Assembly: GCA_048463395.1 (NCBI GenBank)
Contig: DBFWPL010000002.1
Location: 25,532 to 89,531, forward strand
Length of the DNA: 64,000 bases
Direction: 5' to 3'
Origin: JAGAJR01 sp048463395
GTDB taxonomy: Bacteria > Pseudomonadota > Alphaproteobacteria > RF32 > CAG-239
Part shown: piece by piece, positions 16,783 to 25,380 of the stretch
Layout: every line of letters starts with the position of its first letter
How positions within the stretch are numbered: position 1 is the first letter of the stretch
The notes under the pieces: model-generated
Told to the model about the DNA's origin: nothing
Seen by the model: only the letters and a program-made list of their open reading frames with translations
Databases searched by the model: none
Translations under genes and position numbers: made by a program

Positions 16783-17121
16783 ATGTCTGATAAGAATTTG
16801 ATTTTGAGAGAAAGTCCGTCATTGCAGGATTTTCAGGATTATGTAGCTGAGATGAAGCGGGTACGGGGATTTAATACAACCGATAAATTTTATGAGTGTT
16901 GTCTGTTGGCTGAAGAAACAGGGGAACTGATTTCCGCTGTTCGCAAAAACAGCAAGTCCGGTTCTATCGGAAGCGGTTCAAGGGTTGGAAATGTTAAGGA
17001 AGAGTTGGCCGATGTTTTTATATATGTGTTGAGTTTGGCTAATATGCATGGTATTGATTTGGAAGAAGCTTTTCGTGAAAAAGAGGAAATAAACAAGCAG
17101 CGAATCTGGAAAAGGTTGTAA
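16783..17121 (+). CDS. MazG-like nucleotide pyrophosphohydrolase
   Basis: A 112-aa all-helical protein of the MazG-like superfamily, which hydrolyses non-canonical or excess NTPs to NMP and pyrophosphate. Metal-binding motifs are 'LLAEETGELISAV' (E-x-x-E) and 'EELADVFIYVLSLAN' (E-x-x-D), followed by the usual basic tail 'EINKQRIWKRL'. Start ATG 16783 lies 2 nt after the peptidase stop with AGAGGA spanning it. Substrate not predictable from sequence. Confidence 0.82.
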   Translation: MSDKNLILRESPSLQDFQDYVAEMKRVRGFNTTDKFYECCLLAEETGELISAVRKNSKSGSIGSGSRVGNVKEELADVFIYVLSLANMHGIDLEEAFREKEEINKQRIWKRL

Positions 17122-17202
17122 AAGCGGAAATCATTTGTTGACAAAAGAACGGATAGTTATTACCAATCAGAATGATGGTTTTAATTTAATTCCGGATGTT
17201 AA

Positions 17203-18528
17203 ATGAGACGTTTAATTATCAGTATTTTACTTACAATTTTGCTTTTGGTTTGGGGGCTCGACTTCTATTGGTGCGGTGAGCCGAAGTGTTTTGACTGGAA
17301 GGTTTTCGTAATCATTTCGTCAATCGGCTTTTTGACAATGTATAAGCTGGTGCAGTATTTGGCCAAGTTTAAAATCGTGGAGCATAATTCGCGGATTGAT
17401 ATTGTGTTTATTGTCTGTGTGGTTGCCTTTATGTATTTTCCGGCGTCCAAAATCAACCATGACGAAATTTCGGTGCAGGAAAACCGGGTGTTGGCAAAAT
17501 ATGTTCCTCTGACCGAAAACGGAAAAATCAATTATAATTACGGGCGGGATTTTGAGGCTTGGTTTAATGACCGATTTAATCAGCGGAAGTTTTTTATCGA
17601 CGTTCATTCCGCCCTCAGTCGTTTTATTGATAAAAAACTCAAGAATGAAAAAGCCATGGCCGGAAAAGACAACTGGCTGTTTACCAAACGTTGGAACTCG
17701 GTTGAAATGTTCCAAAACAAAGAACTCTTCTCTGATGAGGATTTGCAGGAAATTAAAGAAAAGCTGGAAGGGATGAAGAAGTGGGCTGCTAAGTACGGAA
17801 TTAAATTTTATGTCTTTTTAATTCCGGATAAAGAGCGGATTTATCCGGAATATTATCCGAAGGAATTCAAAAAAGTACGTGAAGAATCTAAGATTAATCA
17901 GCTTTATGATTTTATTCGGACGCAGACAAGTGTTCCTGTTGTGTATCCGTATGAGGCTTTGATGGCGGCGAAACCGAATCATATTCTTTATTATAAAACC
18001 GGAACGCATTGGAATCACCGCGGAGCTTATGTGGCTTATCAGGAAATGATGAAAATGCTCAAAAAGGATTTTCCGTCCCTTTATGTGATGAAAGAAAGCG
18101 ACTTTAATATTCAGCCGAAACTGGAGGCAGATGTGGACATCGCTTCGGCATTGGGAATTGATGCTTACAGCGTTTTTCCGAAAGAAGATTTGACTTATGA
18201 GGTGTTTGAGGTAAAAAATCCGAAAACCGTCAGCGGGCATGAGTGGGTAAACAAAAAGAAAAAAATTGAAACCTATGATTATGTCAACAGGGAAGGCGGG
18301 CGGAAGCCTCGGGCTGTTTTTTACGGCGACAGCATGTTTCTTCGGATGAACTGGTATACGGCGGAAAGCTTTGCCAAAATGCAGCATATTTATACCGGTT
18401 ACGGGCGGAATTTTGACGTTGCCTATATGGCCGAAGATATCAAAAAGCAAAAACCGGATATTTTCGTGATTGAAACCGGAGAGCGGTTTTTAGAGCGTTT
18501 GCAAAAATTGGAAGTTCCGGAGGATTAG
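17203..18528 (+). CDS. AlgJ/AlgX-like SGNH polysaccharide O-acetyltransferase partner
   Basis: A 441-aa membrane-anchored protein with three N-terminal membrane segments (about 5-22, 33-52 and 67-85) and a large periplasmic SGNH-like domain. Diagnostic segments are 'GKDNWLFTKRWN', 'FYVFLIPDKERIYPE', the catalytic 'YYKTGTHWNHRGAY' (T-H-W-N in AlgJ/AlgX), and 'VFYGDSMFLRMNW' (GDS nucleophile). With the MBOAT protein encoded 4 nt downstream it should move acetyl groups onto an exported polysaccharide. The length exceeds AlgJ because of the extra membrane region. The local ribosome binding site is weak. Confidence 0.85.
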   Translation: MRRLIISILLTILLLVWGLDFYWCGEPKCFDWKVFVIISSIGFLTMYKLVQYLAKFKIVEHNSRIDIVFIVCVVAFMYFPASKINHDEISVQENRVLAKYVPLTENGKINYNYGRDFEAWFNDRFNQRKFFIDVHSALSRFIDKKLKNEKAMAGKDNWLFTKRWNSVEMFQNKELFSDEDLQEIKEKLEGMKKWAAKYGIKFYVFLIPDKERIYPEYYPKEFKKVREESKINQLYDFIRTQTSVPVVYPYEALMAAKPNHILYYKTGTHWNHRGAYVAYQEMMKMLKKDFPSLYVMKESDFNIQPKLEADVDIASALGIDAYSVFPKEDLTYEVFEVKNPKTVSGHEWVNKKKKIETYDYVNREGGRKPRAVFYGDSMFLRMNWYTAESFAKMQHIYTGYGRNFDVAYMAEDIKKQKPDIFVIETGERFLERLQKLEVPED

Positions 18529-18532
18529 TCTT

Positions 18533-19939
18533 ATGTTATTCAGTTCCATGACATTTTTGTTTGTGTTTATGCCTCTGGTTTTGACGGCGTATATTTTATC
18601 TAAGAAAGAAATCCGCAATTATATTCTGCTGGCGGCGAGTATTATTTTTTATGCTTGGGGAGAGCCTCGGTATTTGGCGATAATGATTATTACCATTATT
18701 ACCAATTATGTCGGAGCCCTGTTGCTGGACAGGTATGAAAATCCCCTGAAACGGAAGTCGGCGTTGTTTGCCACTTTGGCTGTGGATTTGGGCTTTTTGG
18801 TTTATTTCAAATATTTCAATTTTATTATTGATAATATCAACTGGTATTGGGCGACGGATTTTGAGTTTATTGACGTGATTATGCCGATTGGTATTTCATT
18901 TTATACGTTTCAGGCAATTTCTTATTTGTTGGATGTGTATCGCAAAGAGGAAAAAGCCCAGAGGGATATTTATAAACTAGCGTTGTATATTGTGTTGTTT
19001 CCGCAGTTGGTGGCCGGGCCGATTGTCAAATATCATGATGTTTGCGAGCAGATTGACGAACGTTCGGTCGAATTTAAGTATGTGATTATCGGTTTTAAGC
19101 GTTTTATTATGGGACTGGCAAAAAAAGTGTTGATTGCCAATACGTTGGCAGCGGTTGTCGATAAGATATTCGCTCAATCTCCCGATCAGCTCAGCTGGGG
19201 AATGTCTTGGCTGGGGGCAACGGCTTATGCCATGCAGTTGTATAATGATTTCAGCGGTTATTCCGATATGGCCATCGGTTTGGGGTTGATGTTCGGATTT
19301 AAGTTTTTGGAGAACTTTAATTATCCCTATATCTCTAAATCGGTTACGGAATTTTGGCGGCGGTGGCATATTTCCCTGTCCACATGGTTTAAGCAGTATC
19401 TTTATATTCCTTTGGGCGGAAACCGAATCAGCCCGGTTCGGACCTATGTAAACCTGTTTTTGGTTTTTGTCATTACGGGTGTTTGGCACGGAGCCAGCTG
19501 GAGTTTTGTGGTTTGGGGCATTTGGAATGGCATATTTATTGTTTGGGAGCGTTTTTCCGGCTGGAACAAAGACAGCAACGACAAATTTTCGTTAGCTTTT
19601 GCCCGCCATGTCTATGCATTGCTGATTATCCTTTTAGGTTTGATTATTTTCCGTTCTGATACTTTAGGGTATTCTTGGGAGTATATCAAAGTGATGCTGA
19701 AGATAAAGAATAATTCGGGTATTCCGGAATTTGACTATGGACTGAATTATAAGTTTGCGATTGCTTTTGTCAGCGGTTTGGTCTTGTCTCTGCCTTTGTT
19801 TAAGAATATTTTATATGTGAAATATGAACATAAAGTTTTGCGTACGGTGATTAATATCTGGCTCTTTATGTTGTTCTTCCTTTCGACAACGGCGTTGGCG
19901 TCATCGACGTATAATCCGTTTATTTATTTCCGTTTTTAA
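18533..19939 (+). CDS. MBOAT-family O-acyltransferase (AlgI-like)
   Basis: A 468-aa inner-membrane protein of the membrane-bound O-acyltransferase family, which takes acetyl from a cytoplasmic donor and passes it across the membrane for polysaccharide O-acetylation. About ten membrane spans; signatures 'IMPIGISFYTFQAISYLLDVYR', 'PQLVAGPIVKY', 'NDFSGYSDMAIGLG', 'EFWRRWHISLSTWFK' and the active-site His in 'GVWHGASWSFVVWG'. GGAGGA at 18519-18524 precedes ATG by 8 nt. Works with the AlgJ-like partner immediately upstream. Confidence 0.93.
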   Translation: MLFSSMTFLFVFMPLVLTAYILSKKEIRNYILLAASIIFYAWGEPRYLAIMIITIITNYVGALLLDRYENPLKRKSALFATLAVDLGFLVYFKYFNFIIDNINWYWATDFEFIDVIMPIGISFYTFQAISYLLDVYRKEEKAQRDIYKLALYIVLFPQLVAGPIVKYHDVCEQIDERSVEFKYVIIGFKRFIMGLAKKVLIANTLAAVVDKIFAQSPDQLSWGMSWLGATAYAMQLYNDFSGYSDMAIGLGLMFGFKFLENFNYPYISKSVTEFWRRWHISLSTWFKQYLYIPLGGNRISPVRTYVNLFLVFVITGVWHGASWSFVVWGIWNGIFIVWERFSGWNKDSNDKFSLAFARHVYALLIILLGLIIFRSDTLGYSWEYIKVMLKIKNNSGIPEFDYGLNYKFAIAFVSGLVLSLPLFKNILYVKYEHKVLRTVINIWLFMLFFLSTTALASSTYNPFIYFRF

Positions 19940-19984
19940 AAGCTTTTTATAGCATATCTAACGTTATTTAGCGGAGAGAAAAAT

Positions 19985-20584
19985 TCATGTACTTTTTATT
20001 TCCTGCCAAGCTTCGCGGAACCAAGGGTGCAGAGAAGACGGTGTGTTTCTTTCATTGTCAAGATTACTGAAGTGACATTTGATTGCTTCATCAAGGGATG
20101 TTTCAAGGCATTTTAAGATTTCCGGCATATAAGTCGATGTTTGAAGGGAATCCATAGACATTTTGTCAGCCAGAAAAATAATTTTATCCAGTTGGGAAGC
20201 TTTTTTTCGCAGTGTGGTATGAAAATTGATGGCGTTCAGGACTTCTTTATCGGTAATGTTAAAGCTTTCAACCGCGATAATTCGGGATAAGCGTTGATTT
20301 AACAAAAACGGAGAATGATATTCCGTTTCATAAATAGCTAAGTCGTAATCTTTGGCAAAATCTATGTAATTTTCTTCCGAAAGCAGGTCGGCGATATTGT
20401 GCAGCAAGGCAGCATCGGAAGCTTGGTGTTCATCCAGTCCGAATTTTTTGGCCAAGGCAACAGCGTGGAATCTGGTTTGAAGGGCGTGGGCAAGGCTTTT
20501 TTCTTTGTGAGCCGAGCGAAAGTTGATTTTAACATTTTCTTCCAAAGATAATGCTGGAGAATAAGCAATTTCGGCATCAGTCAT
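19985..20584 (-). CDS. YqeK-like HD-superfamily protein with altered HD motif
   Basis: Related to YqeK, a symmetrical Ap4A hydrolase with an HD fold. Conserved positions are 'RFHAVALAKKFGLD' (first His), 'DAALLHNIADLL', 'ITDKEVLNAINFHTT' and 'LDKIIFLADKMS'. The signature His-Asp is His62-Asn63 here, and the usual Lys two residues later is Asp, so a metal ligand is changed. Activity may be lost or altered. ATG 20584 is preferred to GTG 20590 because GAGG lies 5 nt before it. Convergent with the MBOAT gene. Confidence 0.75.
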   Translation of the reverse strand: MTDAEIAYSPALSLEENVKINFRSAHKEKSLAHALQTRFHAVALAKKFGLDEHQASDAALLHNIADLLSEENYIDFAKDYDLAIYETEYHSPFLLNQRLSRIIAVESFNITDKEVLNAINFHTTLRKKASQLDKIIFLADKMSMDSLQTSTYMPEILKCLETSLDEAIKCHFSNLDNERNTPSSLHPWFREAWQEIKST

Positions 20585-20687
20585 CGGCACCTCTTTTTCT
20601 TATTAACTGTTCTATATATAATTGATTTTTTGAAAATTGCCAGCAAAAAATAATATATAGGAAAATTCGGCGGTTATTGTTGAGAAA

Positions 20688-21704
20688 ATGGTTTATTCGT
20701 TGAGTTATAAGATAAAGTGTGTTACGCTGACAAAACACAGCTCTCAATCAAATAAAGTTTGGCTTATGGAAAAGAGTAATTTTGATTTTTGTGATAATTT
20801 GAAAAAGAAACTGGCGGACAGTCTGATGACTGATCAGAATAAAGTCGTGGTTAAAATCCATGGTGGTTTGGGGCGGCAGATGTTCCAATATGCTTGTGCC
20901 AGAGCTTATGCCTTGAGGCATGCAAAAAAATTGTTTTTAGATATTTCTTCCGGGGTTCCGTGGAGCAAAAGCAAGCGTCCGTATCAGCTGGATGTTTTTA
21001 ATATCAATGCGGAGATACTTTCGGAAGAAGAGGTCAAACAATGGCATGCGAAATTACGTTTTCCGAGGTTTTTGAGAAAACTTCTGGGTTTTAAAATTTA
21101 TGAAGAGAATCCGCAGAAGTTTCGTTATAATTCCAAAGTCGCCGGTAACGGAAATTATCGTTATCTGAGCGGACGGTTTGCCAGCGACCGTTATTTTGAA
21201 GGGTTTGAAGACGAGATTTGTCATGATTTTGATTTTCGGATAGCTCCGTCTCCGGCCAATCAAAAACTGATTGATAAAATTACGTCAGAAAATTCGGTGG
21301 GTATTCACGTTCGCTGCAAGCCTTATGCTTATACCAAAAATTTCAGCGAAATGCGAGGCATGTGCTCTTTTGATTATTATATGTCGGCAATCAATTATAT
21401 TATCCGTCGGGTTGAAAAACCGGTGTTTTATATATTTTCGGATAATCCGCAGTGGGTGAAGGAGAATTTCAAAATTTCGTATCCGATAACGATTGTAACC
21501 TTGAATGAAGATAAAAACTGTTTTGATGATTTGCGTCTAATGAGTTTGTGCAAGCATAACATTATGGCCAACAGTTTCTTTTCGTGGTGGGCATCATGGC
21601 TTAACAAAAACAGGCATAAAATTATCATTGCTCCGGAAAAATGGTTTCATACCAAAGATTTGGATGTGACCGACCTGATACCGGAAAATTGGATAAAAAT
21701 GTAA
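20688..21704 (+). CDS. Glycosyltransferase family 11-like (alpha-1,2-fucosyltransferase type)
   Basis: A 338-aa cytoplasmic or membrane-associated glycosyltransferase. The N-terminal 'KIHGGLGRQMFQYACARAYA' (about 56-75) and C-terminal 'HNIMANSFFSWWASWLN' match GT11. The GDP-fucose motif normally H-x-R-R-G-D-Y reads 'IHVRCKPY' (206-213), keeping the first Arg only. The first ~48 residues are not conserved-looking; later in-frame ATGs at 20766 and about 20826 are possible starts and none has a good ribosome site. Likely decorates a surface polysaccharide with deoxyhexose. Confidence 0.78.
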   Translation: MVYSLSYKIKCVTLTKHSSQSNKVWLMEKSNFDFCDNLKKKLADSLMTDQNKVVVKIHGGLGRQMFQYACARAYALRHAKKLFLDISSGVPWSKSKRPYQLDVFNINAEILSEEEVKQWHAKLRFPRFLRKLLGFKIYEENPQKFRYNSKVAGNGNYRYLSGRFASDRYFEGFEDEICHDFDFRIAPSPANQKLIDKITSENSVGIHVRCKPYAYTKNFSEMRGMCSFDYYMSAINYIIRRVEKPVFYIFSDNPQWVKENFKISYPITIVTLNEDKNCFDDLRLMSLCKHNIMANSFFSWWASWLNKNRHKIIIAPEKWFHTKDLDVTDLIPENWIKM

Positions 21705-21822
21705 ACTTTCTTTCCCATATTAAATTTAGACAAAAAATATCCTCAACCCCAATAATGTTTTGACATATTTTTCCAACTAAGGCTATTATGTAGTCGGTTT
21801 AGTTATATTCTTCGGAAAAAAC

Positions 21823-23043
21823 GTGTCGGAAAAAAAGAACATAAAAATTTTATATGATGTCGAGCAGCTTATGAAAGAAGCGGTTTCCGCAAGGAGCGGC
21901 ATTTTCAGAGTGGCTGATGAATTGTTTAAATATCTTGTTTCAGCCGCCAACGTGGATTTGTATTTAGCCGTTACGGAGAATAAAGGTAATCTGCCGATGT
22001 ATCTCAAAAGTATCGGCAGGGAGGATTTGCTTGATAAGACGGTTGTTTTGCCGGCGGCAAAGGTTATGACCAAAAATAAGAATATGCTTCAGACATTGAG
22101 AAGCAAGGTTTGGGCATTTTTTCTGAAATCGTCGTATCAAAAGAAATTATCCGGTTTCGATTGGTATTTTTCGCCGTTTTCTCCTGTTTCTCCGCTGATT
22201 TATCAGCACAAAATCAAAACGGCGGTTATGGTTCATGATATTATACCGATTGTGCGTCCTGATTTGGCGGATAAAGGGTCTAAATTTGTAAAAAAGTATA
22301 AAAACTGGATGTCTTCGTTGAAAGCTGATTTGATTGTTTTTAATTCGGTTTCTTCGCAGAAGGATTTTCTGAACTTCAGAAAAGATGTTCTCCCTTATAA
22401 AACGTTGGTGGCATATTTAGGAGCCGATGAGCGTTTTGTTCCGGTTGACGGAGAGAAAAAGCCTGCCGTCGTTTTGCAGAAATATTCCGTTGCAGGAAAG
22501 CGTTATATTCTGTCCTTGGCTGATCGGAACAAAAGAAAGAACTTTCCGCATTTGATAGCTTCTTTTGTTAAGTTTCTTGAGAAAACGGGAAATGAAGATG
22601 TTTGTCTGGTGTTGGCCGGACCGCGTCGGAAAGGCGGTGTGGAGCTGGATGGCGTGATTTCCGGTTATGAAAAATACCGCGGCAGAATAGTGAATGCAGG
22701 TTTTGTGGAAGAGGGCGATTTGGCTTCCTTATACGGCAATGCCGAGTTTTTTGTTTATCCTTCTTTGTATGAAGGTTTTGGGCTGCCGGTGCTCGAGGCG
22801 ATGAAATGCGGGGTTCCGGTTATCTGCGGGAATAATTCCTCTTTGCCGGAAGTGGCCGGAGATGCGGTTTTGTATGTCAGCGGAACGGACGAAGAAGAAA
22901 CGGCAGAGGTGATGGTTCGTTTATTTAATGATAAACATCTTCAAAATTCTTTGATCAAAAAAGGGTTGGAACGGGGAGCCGGATTTTCGTGGAAAAGAAC
23001 GGGAGAAACGGTTTTCAGTGCTTTTCAATCTTTCGGAAACTGA
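21823..23043 (+). CDS. Glycosyltransferase family 4
   Basis: A 406-aa GT-B glycosyltransferase, cytoplasmic face of the membrane. The N-terminal domain contains 'VMVHDIIPIVRPDL'; the C-terminal domain carries 'YILSLADRNKRKNFPHLIASF', 'LVLAGPRRKGG', and the GT4 signature 'FVYPSLYEGFGLPVLEAMKCGVPVICGNNSSLPEVAGDAVLYV', whose E-x7-E contacts the nucleotide sugar. Starts at GTG 21823 with GGAA at 21814-21817. Upstream of the rfb genes, so a rhamnosyltransferase role is possible but not provable. Confidence 0.88.
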   Translation: MSEKKNIKILYDVEQLMKEAVSARSGIFRVADELFKYLVSAANVDLYLAVTENKGNLPMYLKSIGREDLLDKTVVLPAAKVMTKNKNMLQTLRSKVWAFFLKSSYQKKLSGFDWYFSPFSPVSPLIYQHKIKTAVMVHDIIPIVRPDLADKGSKFVKKYKNWMSSLKADLIVFNSVSSQKDFLNFRKDVLPYKTLVAYLGADERFVPVDGEKKPAVVLQKYSVAGKRYILSLADRNKRKNFPHLIASFVKFLEKTGNEDVCLVLAGPRRKGGVELDGVISGYEKYRGRIVNAGFVEEGDLASLYGNAEFFVYPSLYEGFGLPVLEAMKCGVPVICGNNSSLPEVAGDAVLYVSGTDEEETAEVMVRLFNDKHLQNSLIKKGLERGAGFSWKRTGETVFSAFQSFGN

Positions 23044-23135
23044 GAATATATGTGGGTATCGTGCTAAAGAATGTTGTTTTCCGCGGGGTAACGTGTAACA
23101 TGGGTGTTATTACGAAATAATTCAAAGGAATACCT

Positions 23136-24020
23136 ATGAAAGGCATAATTTTAGCGGGAGGCAGCGGTTCACGGCTGTATCCTTTAACAAAAATCACCAG
23201 TAAACAGCTTCTGCCGGTGTATGACAAGCCGATGATTTATTATCCGTTGTCAACGCTGATGTTGTTTGGTATTAAAGACATTCTCATTATTTCCACGCCG
23301 CAAGACACGCCGAATATCGAAAAGCTTTTCGGTAACGGGCATAATCTGGGGCTGGATATCTCCTATAAAGTTCAGGAAGAACCGAAGGGGATTGCTCAGG
23401 CGTTTACCTTGGGGGCGGATTTTATCGGCTCTGAGGATGTTTGCCTGATTTTGGGGGATAATATTTTCTATATGGGAGAGCAGTTAAAGCTTTTTCGCGA
23501 GGAAATCTCAAAAAATACGGGAGGAACGGTTTTCGGATATCATGTGTCTGATCCGGAACGTTTCGGTGTGGTTGAGTTTGATAAAAACCACAAAGCGGTT
23601 TCTATTGAAGAAAAGCCTAAACAGCCGAAATCCAACTATGCGGTGGTCGGGTTGTATTTTTATACCTCCGATGTGGTGGAAAAAGCCCGTAAGCTGAAAC
23701 CTTCCGCCCGCGGAGAGTTGGAAATTACCGATTTGAACAAAGAATATCTGGCTGAGGGACGGCTTAACGTTGTTACCATGAAACGGGGCAACGCCTGGCT
23801 GGATGCCGGAACGCCGCAGTCTTTGCTGGATGCTTCCAATTTTATCGGCATTATTGAAAAAAGGCAGGATTTGAAAATCGCCTGTATTGAGGAAATCGCC
23901 TATAAACGCGGATTTATCAATGATGAACAGATGCAGGGCATTATCGCGTCTCTGAAAGACGGAACGGATTACAAAGCTTATTTGCAAAGAGTTTATGAGG
24001 ACAGCCATGAAGATTATTAA
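23136..24020 (+). CDS. rfbA: Glucose-1-phosphate thymidylyltransferase
   Basis: First step of dTDP-L-rhamnose synthesis: glucose-1-phosphate plus dTTP gives dTDP-glucose. 294 aa with 'KGIILAGGSGSRLYPLT' at the N-terminus, 'SKQLLPVYDKPMIYYPLSTL', 'QEEPKGIAQAF', 'LGDNIFYM' and 'GNAWLDAGTPQSLLDAS'. AAAGGA precedes ATG. It overlaps rfbC by 14 nt and opens the rfbA-C-D-B operon. Confidence 0.96.
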   Translation: MKGIILAGGSGSRLYPLTKITSKQLLPVYDKPMIYYPLSTLMLFGIKDILIISTPQDTPNIEKLFGNGHNLGLDISYKVQEEPKGIAQAFTLGADFIGSEDVCLILGDNIFYMGEQLKLFREEISKNTGGTVFGYHVSDPERFGVVEFDKNHKAVSIEEKPKQPKSNYAVVGLYFYTSDVVEKARKLKPSARGELEITDLNKEYLAEGRLNVVTMKRGNAWLDAGTPQSLLDASNFIGIIEKRQDLKIACIEEIAYKRGFINDEQMQGIIASLKDGTDYKAYLQRVYEDSHEDY

Positions 24021-24552
24021 TACGGATATTGAAGGTGTATATATCATTGAACCGCAGCTTTTTGAAGATTCCAGAGGTTATTTTTTTGAAAGCTATAACA
24101 AGGCAAAAATGGATGAAGCCGGATTAAAGTATGATTTTATTCAGGATAACCAGTCAAAGTCTTGTTTCGGGACTATTCGCGGTGTTCATTTTCAGAAAGG
24201 GGAATTTGCCCAAGCGAAACTGGTTCGTGTTCTGGAAGGGACGGTTTTGGATGTGGCCGTGGATTTGCGGAAAGGTTCCAAAACTTTCGGACGTCATGTA
24301 GCGGTCGAACTTTCTGCCGAAAATAATCGTCAGTTAATGATTCCGAGAGGCTTCGGGCATGGTTTTTCGGTTTTGACGCCGACGGCGGTTTTTGCCTATA
24401 AGTGTGATAATGTTTACAATAAAGCCAGCGAAGGCGGCGTGCGTTTTGATGATCCGGATTTGAATATTGACTGGAAGGTTAAACCGGAAGAGGCTGTTTT
24501 ATCTGAAAAAGACAAGCTTCTGCCATTGTTGAAGGATATTGAATGTTTTTAG
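24007..24552 (+). CDS. rfbC: dTDP-4-dehydrorhamnose 3,5-epimerase
   Basis: Third step of dTDP-L-rhamnose synthesis. A 181-aa cupin-fold enzyme: 'GVYIIEPQLFEDSRGYFFESYN', 'FIQDNQSKSCFGTIRGVHFQ' (catalytic His), 'VAVDLRKGSKTFG' and 'MIPRGFGHGFSVL'. The ATG at 24007 lies inside the end of rfbA with GAGGA just upstream. Overlaps rfbD by 10 nt, so the operon is tightly coupled. Confidence 0.95.
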   Translation: MKIINTDIEGVYIIEPQLFEDSRGYFFESYNKAKMDEAGLKYDFIQDNQSKSCFGTIRGVHFQKGEFAQAKLVRVLEGTVLDVAVDLRKGSKTFGRHVAVELSAENNRQLMIPRGFGHGFSVLTPTAVFAYKCDNVYNKASEGGVRFDDPDLNIDWKVKPEEAVLSEKDKLLPLLKDIECF

Positions 24553-25379
24553 TTACGGGAGCCAACGGGCAGCTCGGAAACGAACTCCGGTTAAGACTTG
24601 GGGAACAAGCCCGATATGTTGACAGAGATGAGCTGGATATTACGGATGCGGAAGCCGTACAGGCTTTTGTAAAAGGAAAGAATTTCGACGCTATTGTTAA
24701 TTGTGCGGCTTATACGGCGGTTGACAAAGCCGAAGGCGATGTTGAAACGGCAGAAAAAATTAATGTCCAAGGTCCGGCCAATTTGGCAAAAACAGGTATT
24801 CCTTTAATACATGTTTCCACGGATTATGTTTTTGACGGGACGGCTTGCGTGCCATATACCGAAGATGTTCAGCCAAATCCAAACTCTGTTTACGGACGGA
24901 CAAAGCTGGCAGGGGAGCAGGTTGTTGCTAAATATTCCCAAGCAGCGGTCATTGTTCGGACGGCGTGGTTGTATTCCTGTTTCGGAAATAATTTTGTTAA
25001 GACCATGCGGCGTTTGGGAGCGGAAAGAGAAAGCCTTAATGTGGTTTTTGACCAAGCGGGAACACCGACATATGCCGGAGATTTGGCGGCGGCAATTGTT
25101 GAAATTCTCGGAAAAATGCCGCAACAGGGATGTGAGGTTTATCACTTTTCCAACGAGGGTGTTTGTTCTTGGTATGATTTTGCTTTGGAGATTATGAAAC
25201 TTTCAGGGTTAAAATGCAAAGTTTTTCCGATTGAAAGCAAAGATTATCCGACGCCGGCCAAGCGTCCGTCTTATTCGGTTTTGAACAAGGGTAAAATCAA
25301 AAAAGATTTTGGCGTTGCCATCAGGCATTGGTCTGAGGCTTTGGCGGAATGTATTGAAAAGATGAAAGCGGAGAATTAA
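24543..25379 (+). CDS. rfbD: dTDP-4-dehydrorhamnose reductase
   Basis: Last step of dTDP-L-rhamnose synthesis, NAD(P)H-dependent. 278-aa SDR-type protein with 'VTGANGQLGNELRLRLG', 'VNCAAYTAVDKAEGD', 'HVSTDYVFDGT' and 'SVYGRTKLAGEQ' (Tyr-x3-Lys). AAGGATATTGA before the ATG provides the ribosome site within rfbC. Confidence 0.95.
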   Translation: MFLVTGANGQLGNELRLRLGEQARYVDRDELDITDAEAVQAFVKGKNFDAIVNCAAYTAVDKAEGDVETAEKINVQGPANLAKTGIPLIHVSTDYVFDGTACVPYTEDVQPNPNSVYGRTKLAGEQVVAKYSQAAVIVRTAWLYSCFGNNFVKTMRRLGAERESLNVVFDQAGTPTYAGDLAAAIVEILGKMPQQGCEVYHFSNEGVCSWYDFALEIMKLSGLKCKVFPIESKDYPTPAKRPSYSVLNKGKIKKDFGVAIRHWSEALAECIEKMKAEN

Positions 25380-25380
25380 A

